From G965202915 sp965202915 (GTDB lineage: Bacteria; Pseudomonadota; Gammaproteobacteria; Eutrophobiales; Eutrophobiaceae): DNA of 64,000 bases. Each line of letters begins with the position of its first letter. Position 1 is the stretch's first letter. The position numbers and the translations under genes are program-made. Positions 1-9,400 of this stretch are shown here, one piece after another. The notes under the pieces were generated by a model, which was not told the origin of the DNA, did no database searches, and saw only the letters and a list, made by a program, of their open reading frames with translations. Location: positions 1,240,001-1,304,000 of the forward strand of contig OZ241847.1 of NCBI GenBank assembly GCA_965202915.1. Reading direction: 5' to 3'.

Positions 1-422
1 CTTGAGGCAAGGATTTTTGATTTTACCTTGCCGGTCACCAAAGTATCGCTACTGCGTGCGACCAATGCACTGGGCGCGGCGATGGTGACTTCATTGTGCA
101 CGTGTTTTACTTTGTCTATGTTTCTTACGATCTCGATCAGGCGTGTTCGCAGCTCTTCGGTGGGGGCTTCACCGGTGACCAGTACCGTATTGTTGTAACT
201 GGTTACGTTGATATGCGTCTGTGAACGAATCTGTTTGTCCTGATAAAAGGCCTTTAAGGCTTTTAATTCAATCGCTTCATCCTCGACCAGAGTGCCGGCG
301 GTTCTGGGATCAGTGGCTACGTTGACGCCAGTGGCGGTGGCCAGGCCGCCTACGGCTAATGCGGCACAACCGGGCAATACCGGAATAATTAGAATAATAA
401 ACAGATAGCGAGCATACTTCAT
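1..422 (-). CDS. dolP: DolP-like BON-domain outer-membrane lipoprotein (C-terminus cut by window edge)
   Basis: The reading frame starts at the ATG complementary to 420-422 and runs off the left edge, so only about 140 residues are present (E. coli DolP has 191). The N-terminus MKYARYLFIILIIPVLPGC is a lipoprotein signal peptide with an LPGC lipobox. A first BON-type region follows (INVTSYNNTVLVTGEAPTEE), then the start of a second (ALVARSSDTLVTGKVKSK). DolP is a dual-BON lipoprotein that supports outer-membrane integrity. It lies 7 bases beyond diaA in the same direction, matching the enteric order lpoA-yraN-diaA-dolP. Identification rests on the lipobox, BON pattern and synteny. Confidence 0.88.
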   Translation of the reverse strand, partial: MKYARYLFIILIIPVLPGCAALAVGGLATATGVNVATDPRTAGTLVEDEAIELKALKAFYQDKQIRSQTHINVTSYNNTVLVTGEAPTEELRTRLIEIVRNIDKVKHVHNEVTIAAPSALVARSSDTLVTGKVKSKILAS

Positions 423-429
423 TATGTTG

Positions 430-1023
430 TTATACCTCCAAACCAAGCAGACGATGATCGATTAGATCACATAGACAATGAATAACCACGATGTGTACTT
501 CCTGAATCCTGGCGGTTGACTGGCTGGGCACACGGATCTCAAAATCATCTTTGTTAATTATTTCGCCGATCTGCCCGCCGTCGCGTCCGGTCAATGCAAT
601 GACTTTGATATCCCGTTCATGGGCAGCGTCAATGGCATGGATGATATTGTGTGAATTACCGCTGGTGCTGATCGCCATTAATACGTCACCCGGCTGACCC
701 AGCGCGCGCACCTGTTTTGAGTACACTTCCGCATATTGATAATCATTGGCTATCGAGGTTAGGGTCGAGGTGTCGGTGGTGAGTGCCATCGCCGGCAGCC
801 CCGGCCGCTCCATTTCAAAGCGGTTTAGCATTTCCGCGGCAAAATGCTGGGCGTCGGCGGCGGAACCGCCGTTGCCGCAACTCATGAGCTTGTGCTCGGC
901 CAGCAGGCTGTCCGCCATTAAATTGGCCGCGTCCGCTATTATCGGCGCGAGTGCGGGTATTGAATCGGTTTTAGTCCGAATACTTTCAAGGAAGTTATGT
1001 TCGACTCTGTCAATTGCACTCAT
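430..1023 (-). CDS. diaA: SIS-domain protein, DiaA / phosphoheptose isomerase family
   Basis: This 197-residue protein is one SIS (sugar isomerase) domain. The phosphosugar-binding motifs are visible: SCGNGGSAADAQHFAAE near residues 48-64 and STSGNSHNIIHAI near 118-130. DiaA binds DnaA and promotes timely replication initiation; the close paralogue GmhA makes heptose-7-phosphate for LPS core. Sequence alone does not separate the two. The position between yraN and dolP, as in E. coli, favours DiaA. The length is normal for the family. It is probably co-transcribed with lpoA and yraN. Confidence 0.88.
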   Translation of the reverse strand: MSAIDRVEHNFLESIRTKTDSIPALAPIIADAANLMADSLLAEHKLMSCGNGGSAADAQHFAAEMLNRFEMERPGLPAMALTTDTSTLTSIANDYQYAEVYSKQVRALGQPGDVLMAISTSGNSHNIIHAIDAAHERDIKVIALTGRDGGQIGEIINKDDFEIRVPSQSTARIQEVHIVVIHCLCDLIDHRLLGLEV

Positions 1024-1065
1024 GTTGATATATTGAAGGTGTAGCTGTTTTTCAGGCAGGTAATA

Positions 1066-1452
1066 TTATGCCTGAAATGCGTTTTTTATCCAATCGATCC
1101 GCCAATTCGGTGGCCTGCCGCTGATCGGGACGATATCAAAGCGACAGATCCGTTCGCCGAAATGTTGATTTATTTGCAGATAATACAGGCTGGTCTTTAT
1201 GATGCGGGAACATTTTTTATGATCGATGGATTCAATTGCCTCCCGCTGATTCTTGCGGAGGCGCACTTCCACAAATACAATGCCTTCATTGTCCTGCATG
1301 ATCAGATCGATCTCTCCGGATTGATGCCGAAAGTTGCGTTCGAGTAATGACAGGCCATTTTTAATCAGGAATTTTTCGGCCGCCTGCTCGGCGGCGTGAC
1401 CGATTTCGGTGGTGGTCGCCGGAGCGGTTTTGTTGTCGACCGGAACAATCAT
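1066..1452 (-). CDS. yraN: YraN family protein (UPF0102, endonuclease-like fold)
   Basis: This 128-residue protein has the YraN/UPF0102 pattern: G-x2-AE-x2-A-x-FL near residues 18-30, then ERNFRHQSGEIDLIMQDNEG and IVFVEVRLRKN, which carry the E-x(n)-D-x(n)-E-x-K/R core of a restriction-endonuclease-like fold. In most members the last core residue is lysine in VEVK; here the segment reads VEVRLRK. The cellular role is not settled. The gene sits 15 bases after lpoA and before diaA, as in other Gammaproteobacteria. Confidence 0.88.
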   Translation of the reverse strand: MIVPVDNKTAPATTTEIGHAAEQAAEKFLIKNGLSLLERNFRHQSGEIDLIMQDNEGIVFVEVRLRKNQREAIESIDHKKCSRIIKTSLYYLQINQHFGERICRFDIVPISGRPPNWRIDWIKNAFQA

Positions 1453-1467
1453 TGCCCATACGGTGGT

Positions 1468-3297
1468 TTAATTGTCCGGCACCGGGTTGCCATCGACAAA
1501 TATCGCCCAACGCAGGGTGCGTCTTATCCTGCCGTCTTCAGTCATGGACAGCTCACCGGTTTGCCCTTGCAGATTCAGGCTGGGCTGGCTTGATAATCTG
1601 CCCAGTTCGGGGATCAGGCGGTAGGCGTCGATGCCCAGCGCGTATAAGCGATTATAATTGGATTTGTCGGCACTCCAGTTTTTATTAACCCCGTCCCGAA
1701 GTCCTGATAAGCGATCGGTGGCATCCAATAACCAGGGGATATCAACAAACCGAATGCCGTTTATATCGATGTCTTTGCCGGCGTCCACTATCCCGCTGAA
1801 GATATGTGACGTTGAATAGACCGGCATTGTTCCGAGGCGATGAAATTGCAGTTGCGGCATCAGTTGTCTTGCCGCGGCCGGTATTGCGACCAGAAAGATA
1901 AAGTCGGCGTCCTGCCGGCGACGCGCTGAGGATCGGAGACGCCTGGACAAGCGCTCCTGCAGTTGCTTTAGCCGCGCTTCACTGCCATCGATATTGAGTA
2001 TCCGTTTTGCGGTCGCCGCGTAATCCTGGGCGCTATTTTCAAACCGTGCATGCTCCAGGATTTTGCCGCCGAGTTGTTGCCAACGGGTTTCAAAGGCTGA
2101 ATACATTCGATCTCCCCAGAGACCGTCGGGGGTAATGACCAGCGCCAGTGCATGACCGTCAAACCATGCGCGTTCGGCAACCTGTTCGGCCTCATCTTCG
2201 GGCGCCAGGCCAAACTGGGTCAATCCCGGGTTGCTGAGTTCCGGGTCATCATCGATATAATTTAATGCCAGTACGTTCGGGCCGGACAGGTTCTCCCGGG
2301 CTAATGTTTGAATCGCGTCTTTCTCAAGCGGCCCGACTATAAAATCGGCGCCGTCATCGATCGCTTGCCGGTATTTGTCGACCACACTGAGTGCATCAGT
2401 GTCGTAGAGGCTGATCCGCGGGCGTTGCTGCGGTTGCGCGTACCAGGCGGCAATAAAGCCATCGCGGATTGCATTGGATGCTTTCAGGTATGACCCGGAG
2501 AAAGGCAGTAACAGCGCGATATGCTCGGGCTTGCGGCCGAGCCGCTGACTTTCGGCAGTGAGTGAGGGGACTATCGCCACGTAAGCCGGGTGTCCGGGAT
2601 AACGCTGTATCCAGCCGTCAATAGTGTCGCTGAATTGGCGGGCGTCATAGAGTACGGTCTTGTATATTATGCCAAGTTCATACCAGCCGGCCAGATCGGC
2701 ATCGGCCAGTGTGCGCCTGGCTTGCAGCATCTGTAGCGACAATGCTTTTACCGAGGCCCAGATCTTTTGCCGGTTGTCATTTTTTTGGGCCGGGGGCAGG
2801 TGGCGGGCCAGGTTGATGCGCGTTTGAATTGCTTCGGCATGATTGCCGGTTTGCGCTTGTGCCTCGGCATGGAGTTCATGCCAGAGCGTGAGTAATTTTT
2901 TGGGCGCGTCCGGTGCCGGCATTGGGCCAAGTCGCCGCAAGGCCTTTTCGGGCAGGGCTTGTTCCAATTCCAGATAGGCGTACAAAATGTTGTGGCGCAG
3001 TGTTTGCATGCGCTCTTTCGGATCAATTTCAGTGTCGTCAAGAATCGACCGTGCCGGCGCGTGTGTCCCGGCCTTGATATAGGCGCCGGCGGCCTGCAAT
3101 CGATAAGTGACGGCCCGTTGTTTGTCCAGCCCGGCCAGACGCATATATTCCGAGCCCGCGGCGGCATAATCGCGGCGTTGCATCATTTGTCGGGCCTGGC
3201 TTTCCGGGTCTGCGGACGGCTGTTCCGCGACCAAATTGCTTTTTGCCCCACATCCTACAAGAATCAGGAGAAATGAGAGTAGAATCAATACGCGCAT
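1468..3297 (-). CDS. lpoA: Penicillin-binding protein activator LpoA (LppC family lipoprotein)
   Basis: The frame opens upstream at 3363, but the ATG at 3297 gives MRVLILLSFLLILVGC, a lipoprotein signal with an LVGC lipobox, so I start there (609 residues). The N-terminal part, to about residue 230, is helical and repeat-like, as in the TPR region of LpoA. The rest resembles a periplasmic binding-protein fold, including HIALLLPFSGSYLKASNAI and FIVGPLEKDAI. LpoA is an outer-membrane lipoprotein that activates PBP1a for peptidoglycan synthesis. It is divergent from rsmI with a short intergenic gap, as in E. coli. Confidence 0.92.
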   Translation of the reverse strand: MRVLILLSFLLILVGCGAKSNLVAEQPSADPESQARQMMQRRDYAAAGSEYMRLAGLDKQRAVTYRLQAAGAYIKAGTHAPARSILDDTEIDPKERMQTLRHNILYAYLELEQALPEKALRRLGPMPAPDAPKKLLTLWHELHAEAQAQTGNHAEAIQTRINLARHLPPAQKNDNRQKIWASVKALSLQMLQARRTLADADLAGWYELGIIYKTVLYDARQFSDTIDGWIQRYPGHPAYVAIVPSLTAESQRLGRKPEHIALLLPFSGSYLKASNAIRDGFIAAWYAQPQQRPRISLYDTDALSVVDKYRQAIDDGADFIVGPLEKDAIQTLARENLSGPNVLALNYIDDDPELSNPGLTQFGLAPEDEAEQVAERAWFDGHALALVITPDGLWGDRMYSAFETRWQQLGGKILEHARFENSAQDYAATAKRILNIDGSEARLKQLQERLSRRLRSSARRRQDADFIFLVAIPAAARQLMPQLQFHRLGTMPVYSTSHIFSGIVDAGKDIDINGIRFVDIPWLLDATDRLSGLRDGVNKNWSADKSNYNRLYALGIDAYRLIPELGRLSSQPSLNLQGQTGELSMTEDGRIRRTLRWAIFVDGNPVPDN

Positions 3298-3354
3298 AGT
3301 TACATTTAGTCTAAAGCCTTGGGCCTGGACGTTCATATTATAGGGTATATCACG

Positions 3355-4209
3355 TTGACACAACTTGCAGGATGCTTATACATTGTAGCCACACCGATTG
3401 GCAATATAAATGATATCAGCCGGCGCGCGATCGATACGCTGTCGGCGGTGGCCTGTATTGCCGCGGAGGATACCCGCCACAGTGGACGATTACTGGATAA
3501 GCTGGGGATCAATAAACCGCTGTTGTCATTGCATGATTATAACGAGCGGGATAAAACCGGGCGGGTCTTGAAATATTTGCACGCCGGCAAGGACGTTGCA
3601 CTGATCTCGGACGCCGGTACGCCATTGATCAGTGATCCGGGTTATCATCTGGTCTCCGGGTGTCATTCCGACAATATCACCGTGATACCGATTCCCGGGC
3701 CGACCGCGGCAACGGCGGCATTGTCTGTTTCCGGTTTGGCTTGCGACCGATTCGTGTTTGAAGGTTTTTTGCCTTCAAAATCACGCGCCAGGAGGGAACG
3801 ATTACGGGTCTTAACAGACGAGCCCAGAACGATGATCTTTTATGAGGCGCCGCACCGGATAAAAAATTTTATCGCCGATGCCTGTGATATATTCGGGCGC
3901 GGGCATCAGGCGGCCATAGCAAGGGAGTTGACCAAAATGCATGAAGCAATCAGGCGCGGCGGCCTGCAGGATCTACAACGACAATTGGATGACGGCACAA
4001 TACCACTGAAAGGGGAGTTTGTCGTGTTATTGAATGGCGCTGAAATCAGCAAACCGGAGGATGCCGAGGTGATCAGGATGCTGAAGATATTATCCGATAA
4101 GCTCTCCATCAAAGATGCGGTCTCGATCACCAGCAAACTCTCGGAACGCAGGCGCAACGAGGTCTATCGACTGGCGGTTGAGCACGTCAACGGCGATGAT
4201 CCGGGATGA
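3355..4209 (+). CDS. rsmI: 16S rRNA 2'-O-ribose C1402 methyltransferase RsmI
   Basis: This is a SAM-dependent tetrapyrrole-methylase-fold enzyme that methylates C1402 of 16S rRNA. Motifs: CLYIVATPIGNINDIS at the start, AAEDTRHSGRLL, and LISDAGTPLISDPGYHLV in the SAM-binding half. The open frame extends back to a TTG at 3319. The TTG at 3355 gives 284 residues, close to E. coli RsmI (286), and leaves room for the divergent lpoA/rsmI promoters, so I prefer it. No ATG lies near the conserved N-terminus. The start is uncertain; the identity is not. Confidence 0.93.
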   Translation: MTQLAGCLYIVATPIGNINDISRRAIDTLSAVACIAAEDTRHSGRLLDKLGINKPLLSLHDYNERDKTGRVLKYLHAGKDVALISDAGTPLISDPGYHLVSGCHSDNITVIPIPGPTAATAALSVSGLACDRFVFEGFLPSKSRARRERLRVLTDEPRTMIFYEAPHRIKNFIADACDIFGRGHQAAIARELTKMHEAIRRGGLQDLQRQLDDGTIPLKGEFVVLLNGAEISKPEDAEVIRMLKILSDKLSIKDAVSITSKLSERRRNEVYRLAVEHVNGDDPG

Positions 4210-4484
4210 TGCGGGCGGGAACGCGGCCACCGCGGTGACGGTGCTCGGTTGTTTCATTTCGATTCATGCTCGAGGGGACTTGAATTTTTTCGATTTGCCC
4301 TTATCTTAGCCGGACTTTTATTGAATGCCGGGTATGCGGGCACGTTGCCGGTGATGATGAAGCATTGTTGCCGGCGGCTCTATGCCCGCTGATTTTTTTG
4401 CCCCGCACTCGGGACATGGCAATATGGATTGAGTCGGTGGCTTTACTTAGGGTGATCAATCCCACTTCTTGAATGGAGGAAAAC

Positions 4485-5450
4485 ATGCTGGAAGTTAACC
4501 ATTTGACGCGACAATATGGCAGTTTCAAGGCGGTAGATAATGTGAGTTTTACGATTGATAAAGGCGAAATCGTCGGTTTGCTCGGTCATAATGGCGCGGG
4601 TAAAACCACCATTATGAAAATGATCAGTGGTTTTTTAGAGCCCAACCAGGGTTCCATCCGCGTCGATAGCGTCAGTTTGACCGAAGAGACCAAAAGGGTG
4701 CAGATGAAGTTAGGGTATCTGCCGGAGAATCTGCCCATCTATCCGGAGATGACGGTGGCTGATTATTTGGATTATGCCGCCGATCTGAAAGGGATCAATA
4801 ATGAGGTCAAAAAGGCCGAGATCAAGCGGGTCGTGGTCGCCACCGATATTGCGGCCAAACTTCTGGAACCGATTGCCACCTTGTCCAAAGGCTATAAACA
4901 GCGGGTTGGGGTGGCGCAGGCGATTTTGGGGCGGCCCAGACTGTTGATATTGGATGAGCCGACCAGCGGTCTTGATCCGGAACAAACCCAGCACATGCGC
5001 CAGTTGATCCGCGATATTGCCGAAGACGCGACGGTTATTTTGTCGACCCATATCATGCAGGAGGTTGACGCGCTCTGTTCCAGGGTATTGATACTGCGTA
5101 CCGGTCAGTTGGCGGTGGATGCCCGCTTGCAGGAACTGCGTCGCAGCAATCACCTGCGGCTTGAAACCACGCTGCCTAAGGCGCGTAGCCTGCGCGGACT
5201 TGAGGGCATTAAAAATATTGAGCCTATGGGCCGCCCGGACGGGGATGATCCGACGGACTTGTTTATGTACCGAATCGAACTGGATGCACTGTCCGACCCG
5301 CGCACTGTAAGCGCCGACCTGGCCAATAAGATCGCCGATCTGGAACACGCCTTGTTCTTGTTACAACCGGAGCATCGTGATCTGGAAACCCTGTTCAGGG
5401 AGGTGAACGAAGGCGGGGATCAACCGGGAGGTTTGAGTGATGCAGCCTGA
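4485..5450 (+). CDS. ABC transporter ATP-binding protein, GldA-like
   Basis: This ABC ATPase has Walker A GLLGHNGAGKTT, signature LSKGYKQRVGVAQA and Walker B LLILDEPTSGLDPEQ, followed by a roughly 90-residue C-terminal extension typical of the GldA/CcmA-type class. I place the start at the ATG at 4485 because a strong GGAGGA site lies at 4475-4480; the open frame begins 12 bases earlier. It overlaps the next gene by 11 bases, so the ATPase and permease are translationally coupled. The substrate is unknown. Confidence 0.9.
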   Translation: MLEVNHLTRQYGSFKAVDNVSFTIDKGEIVGLLGHNGAGKTTIMKMISGFLEPNQGSIRVDSVSLTEETKRVQMKLGYLPENLPIYPEMTVADYLDYAADLKGINNEVKKAEIKRVVVATDIAAKLLEPIATLSKGYKQRVGVAQAILGRPRLLILDEPTSGLDPEQTQHMRQLIRDIAEDATVILSTHIMQEVDALCSRVLILRTGQLAVDARLQELRRSNHLRLETTLPKARSLRGLEGIKNIEPMGRPDGDDPTDLFMYRIELDALSDPRTVSADLANKIADLEHALFLLQPEHRDLETLFREVNEGGDQPGGLSDAA

Positions 5451-8337
5451 TAGTCAGTCCAATATAAGCCGGGCCGGGCCGATCATTGGCCGCGTGGCCG
5501 CAAAGGAGATCACGTTATTTTTTGCTTCTCCGATTGCCTATGTATTCCTGGGCAGCTTCGCGGTGATCACCTTGTTTGTTTTCTTTTGGGTGGAGGCGTT
5601 TTTTCTCCGCAATATCGCCGACGTGCGCCCGCTGTTCGAGTGGATGCCGGTTTTGCTGATCTTTCTCAGCGCCGCGCTGACCATGCGCCTGTGGAGCGAG
5701 GAGCGCCGTAGCGGAACGCTTGAGTACGTGCACACCCAGGCGGTGCCGCTTTGGTATTTTGTACTGGGTAAATTTTTGGGTTGTTTGTTTCTGCTGGGTT
5801 TGGCTCTGGGGATCACTCTGCCGTTGCCGGTTACCGTCTCCCTTATTGGTGATTTGGACTGGGGCCCCGTTTTAGCCGGGTATCTGGCGACTTTGATGCT
5901 GGGTGCCAGCTATATCAGTATCGGTTTATTCGTTTCAGCCCGTAGCGATAACCAGGTTGTCAGTTTAATCGGCGCCTGTGTGGTCAGCGGTATTTTCTAT
6001 CTGGTGGGCGCCACTACGATCACCGACTTCTTTGGAAATCAGGCGGGTGAATGGTTACGCCTGCTGGGCACCGGTTCGCGCTTTGATTCCATCACTCGCG
6101 GAGTCGGCGATATCAGAGACCTGTACTATTATCTCAGCATCGTTTTGGTGTTTCTTGCATTGAACACCCTGGCGCTGGAAAAAGAGCGCTGGGCCGGAGA
6201 GCGTCGCCGTCCCTATCACCGGCGGTGGTTGCTGATCACCTCGCTGGTCAGTGCCAACGCCCTCTGCGCCAATCTGTGGTTGGGGCAGATAAACAGCCTG
6301 CGCGTCGATATGACCGAGGGCGATCAATACTCTATTTCCGATGCCACCAGGACCTATCTGAATCGACTCCAGGAGCCATTGCTGCTGCGCGGTTATTTCA
6401 GCAGTAAAACTCATCCGCTACTGGCGCCGCTGGTTCCGCAAATCCGCGATCTGATCAGCGAATATAAGATTGCCGGCAATGGCAAGGTACGGGTCGAGTG
6501 GGTCGACCCGCCGGCCGAACCGGAGCTGGAGAAAGAGGCCAATCAAAGATATGGTATTCAGCCGGTACCGTTTCAGGTGGCCGACCGCTATCAGTCGTCG
6601 ATCGTCAGTTCCTATTTCAACCTGCTGGTGCAATACGGAGATGAGCATGAGGTGCTCGGTTTTCGTGATTTGATTGAGTTACAGATACACAATGAGAGCG
6701 ATATCGACGTGCAATTGCGCAATCCTGAATATGATCTCACTCGTGCCATCAAAAAAGTGCTCAACAGTTACCAATCGGGCGGGAATTTGTTTGATATGGT
6801 GCAGGGTGAATTGTTCTTTAATGGCTATATTTCGGCTGATTCGGCGTTGCCTGAGCAGCTGGTGCAGTTTAAGCAGTCGGTTAAGGACGTGCTTGAAGAA
6901 ATGAAACCCCGGGCGGGCGGAGGCCTTAAAGTTAATTTCATCGATCCTGACGCCGATAATGGCAGGGTAGGCCAACAGATTGCCCAGGACTATGGTTTCA
7001 AGCCGATGGCGACCAGCTTGTTCAGTGATCGGCGGTTCTACTTCTATATGACCTTGAACGATCGCAGGCAGATTGTGCAGGTGCCACTGGACGACGCGAC
7101 CGCAGACGGCTTTAAGCGCAATTTGCAGGCCGGAATCAAGCGGTTTGCCAGCGGTTTTACCAAGACGGTTGCGCTGGTGAGCTCGGAAGGTGATTCTTCG
7201 TCTTTTGGGCAACTGGAAGGCTTTCTGGGCGTTGAACTCAACATCACACGGGAGGATTTGAGTGATGGGTCGGTGTCCGGCGAGGCCGATATTCTGGTAT
7301 TGGTGAACCCCGAAGATCTGGGTGATAAACAGTTGTTTGCGGTCGACCAATTCCTGATGCAGGGGGGCACCGTGATCGCGGCCACGTCGCCCTATAGCGC
7401 CAGATTGTCGGACCGCAGTTTGAGTCTGCAAAAACGCCGCAGCGGTTTGGAAGAATGGCTGCAACATCATGGTTTGACCATCGATGAGCAGTTGGTGCTT
7501 GACTCGCAAAATTCAGCTTTTCCGGTGCCGGTGACCCGTGATCTTGGCGGTTTCCAGTTGCAGGAGATACGGATGCTGGATTATCCCTATTTTATCGACG
7601 TTCGGGGCAAGGGTTTGAACCAGGATAATCTGATCACTGCCGGATTGCATCAGGCAACACTGCCGTGGGCTTCACCGATCTCTGTGGATGCTGAACAACA
7701 AGGGTCGAGAACCGTTACCGAGTTATTATCCAGCTCGGATAATGCATGGTTGTCTTCGTCTCTGGCGATCGTGCCCGAAGTAACCCCCGATGGCGTAAGC
7801 AGCTTCGTACCGGAAGGTGAACGGGGTGCGCATTTAGTGGGTGTGATCAGTCAAGGCCGGTTCACCTCCTATTACGCGGGTCAATCGTCACCGATCGTCG
7901 CGCCGGAGGAGGAGGATACCGCCGAACAGGAACAACCGGATGAGGCCGGGGACACGGAAGACGATACCTCATTGCTGATAGACAGCGTGATTGAACACTC
8001 GCCGGAATCGGCGCGTATCATTCTGTTTAGCTCCAGTGATTTTTTACGCGACCGGGTGGTCCAATTGCTGGGCAGTGCTCAACGCACAGAGTATCTCAAC
8101 ACCCTGCAGATGGCCGCCAATGCGGTGGATTGGTCGTTGGAGGACGCTGGTCTGTTGGGGATCCGTTCGCGCGGACACTTCAATCGCACTCTGCCGCCGA
8201 TGGAAGACGCGAACCGATTGTTTTGGGAGTATCTCAACTATGGTCTGGTTGCGCTGGGGCTGATTGTGATCGCGTTGCTGGAACGTCATCGGCGGCGGGT
8301 AAAACGAGGCCGCTATCTTAAACTGCTGGCTCAATAG
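5440..8337 (+). CDS. ABC-2 permease fused to GldG-like auxiliary domain
   Basis: This is a 965-residue two-part protein. Residues 1 to about 275 are an ABC-2 permease with about six membrane spans, including a GldF-like ALTMRLWSEERRSGTLEYV segment. After a further membrane segment, the rest is a large extracytoplasmic GldG-like region (RVDMTEGDQYSISDATRTYL onward), with an acidic linker around residues 825-850 and a final membrane anchor (YGLVALGLIVIALLERHRR). In gliding Bacteroidetes, GldF and GldG are separate proteins; here they are one. The organism shows no other gliding genes in view, so a general envelope or export role is more likely. GTG at 5437 is an alternative start. Confidence 0.85.
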   Translation: MQPDSQSNISRAGPIIGRVAAKEITLFFASPIAYVFLGSFAVITLFVFFWVEAFFLRNIADVRPLFEWMPVLLIFLSAALTMRLWSEERRSGTLEYVHTQAVPLWYFVLGKFLGCLFLLGLALGITLPLPVTVSLIGDLDWGPVLAGYLATLMLGASYISIGLFVSARSDNQVVSLIGACVVSGIFYLVGATTITDFFGNQAGEWLRLLGTGSRFDSITRGVGDIRDLYYYLSIVLVFLALNTLALEKERWAGERRRPYHRRWLLITSLVSANALCANLWLGQINSLRVDMTEGDQYSISDATRTYLNRLQEPLLLRGYFSSKTHPLLAPLVPQIRDLISEYKIAGNGKVRVEWVDPPAEPELEKEANQRYGIQPVPFQVADRYQSSIVSSYFNLLVQYGDEHEVLGFRDLIELQIHNESDIDVQLRNPEYDLTRAIKKVLNSYQSGGNLFDMVQGELFFNGYISADSALPEQLVQFKQSVKDVLEEMKPRAGGGLKVNFIDPDADNGRVGQQIAQDYGFKPMATSLFSDRRFYFYMTLNDRRQIVQVPLDDATADGFKRNLQAGIKRFASGFTKTVALVSSEGDSSSFGQLEGFLGVELNITREDLSDGSVSGEADILVLVNPEDLGDKQLFAVDQFLMQGGTVIAATSPYSARLSDRSLSLQKRRSGLEEWLQHHGLTIDEQLVLDSQNSAFPVPVTRDLGGFQLQEIRMLDYPYFIDVRGKGLNQDNLITAGLHQATLPWASPISVDAEQQGSRTVTELLSSSDNAWLSSSLAIVPEVTPDGVSSFVPEGERGAHLVGVISQGRFTSYYAGQSSPIVAPEEEDTAEQEQPDEAGDTEDDTSLLIDSVIEHSPESARIILFSSSDFLRDRVVQLLGSAQRTEYLNTLQMAANAVDWSLEDAGLLGIRSRGHFNRTLPPMEDANRLFWEYLNYGLVALGLIVIALLERHRRRVKRGRYLKLLAQ

Positions 8338-8348
8338 GGGGCAATGTA

Positions 8349-9293
8349 ATGAACAGATTGAGTTTATATTTGAGCGGCCTGTTGGCGTTGCAATTGTTGC
8401 TTGCAACCGGCCTCTTTTGGGAAGCCCAGGCCAGGCGTTCCGATTATGAACCCAAGCCGCTATTCAATCTCGCCAAGGGGCAAATCGATAAGATCGAGGT
8501 CAGTTCCAACGATGACGCGGTGACGCTCTTGAAACAGGGAGGTGCGTGGGCTTTGCCGGAAGGCTTGCCGGTCAATCAGGGCAAGCTGGATACGCTGCTC
8601 ACCGCAGTCGCCGAGCTCAAGACGCACTGGCCCGTTACCACTACCACCGGCAGTCATCAACGCTTCCAGGTATCGGATGAGGAATTCCAACGACGGCTGC
8701 AACTGTATCAAGATGATGAGATGGTATCGGATCTGTTTCTTGGCTCGTCTCCGGCGTTCAGACAGGTACACGTCCGCTCCGCGGATGATGCCAAGGTGTA
8801 CGCCGCGGAATTGAATATACATGACTTTTCGGCGGAAAGAAGCGGTTGGCTGGATAAGGCCCTGCTGGCGGCCAAAGAGGTTGAGGCCATTACCGGCATC
8901 GACTATGGGCTGAAACAATCCGATGGTCAGTGGGCGCTCACCGACCCCGATGGCAAGCAACCGGCATTGGAATTGGATCCGTCCAAGGCGGATGAGTTGA
9001 GTCAGGCGCTCAGCTCGTTGCGGGTCACAGGGATAGCGGAGGAACGGCCTGATTTTAGCTCGGATGAAATCGTGTCGTTACAGGTTGAGGGTGCCGACCG
9101 TTGGCGCTATCAATTTCTCAAGCGGGATGAGACCTATTATGTAAAGCGGGACGACCTGGAGTATGTTTTTACGCTGGCCCAGCATGATTATGATGGTTTG
9201 GCGGGGATTCGTTTATCGAATTTGCTGTTAGAGACAGCGGAGGGTGCGACCGAACAGGATTCCGCCGGTGACGCCTTGAATGGCGAGGAATAG
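8349..9293 (+). CDS. DUF4340 domain-containing protein
   Basis: This 314-residue protein has one N-terminal membrane segment (SLYLSGLLALQLLLATGLFW) and then a soluble region assigned to DUF4340 by its pattern: FNLAKGQIDKIEVSSNDDAVTL, GAWALPEG, and a second copy of the same layout after SGWLDKALLAAKEVEAI. It follows the GldF/GldG-like fusion by 11 bases, and DUF4340 genes commonly accompany such transporters. I infer a periplasmic partner of the fused permease. The biochemical function is unknown. The C-terminus is acidic. Confidence 0.8.
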   Translation: MNRLSLYLSGLLALQLLLATGLFWEAQARRSDYEPKPLFNLAKGQIDKIEVSSNDDAVTLLKQGGAWALPEGLPVNQGKLDTLLTAVAELKTHWPVTTTTGSHQRFQVSDEEFQRRLQLYQDDEMVSDLFLGSSPAFRQVHVRSADDAKVYAAELNIHDFSAERSGWLDKALLAAKEVEAITGIDYGLKQSDGQWALTDPDGKQPALELDPSKADELSQALSSLRVTGIAEERPDFSSDEIVSLQVEGADRWRYQFLKRDETYYVKRDDLEYVFTLAQHDYDGLAGIRLSNLLLETAEGATEQDSAGDALNGEE

Positions 9294-9400
9294 GTTGCTG
9301 AATGGCGGTGTTTGGAGAGGACTAATAATGAGGCACGGGCACTGCGCCGACGGCGCAACCACGGCCAAAAATAAGGTGAATTGAGGCCAATTTTTATAAT

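Noticed and set aside
4210..4484. RNase P RNA or other structured RNA after rsmI
   Set aside because: The conserved rnpB core sequences are absent, and I see only a weak four-pair hairpin before a T-run.
4710..5348. 212-codon minus-strand ORF
   Set aside because: Antisense to the GldA-like ATPase, whose Walker and signature motifs lie on the plus strand.
6679..7509. 276-codon minus-strand ORF
   Set aside because: Antisense to the GldG-like part of the fused permease; no ribosome-binding site and no domain.
9343..9357. Perfect palindrome TGCGCCG-A-CGGCGCA as a tmRNA or operon terminator
   Set aside because: No T-run follows it on either strand, so intrinsic termination is not supported, though it could form a hairpin.
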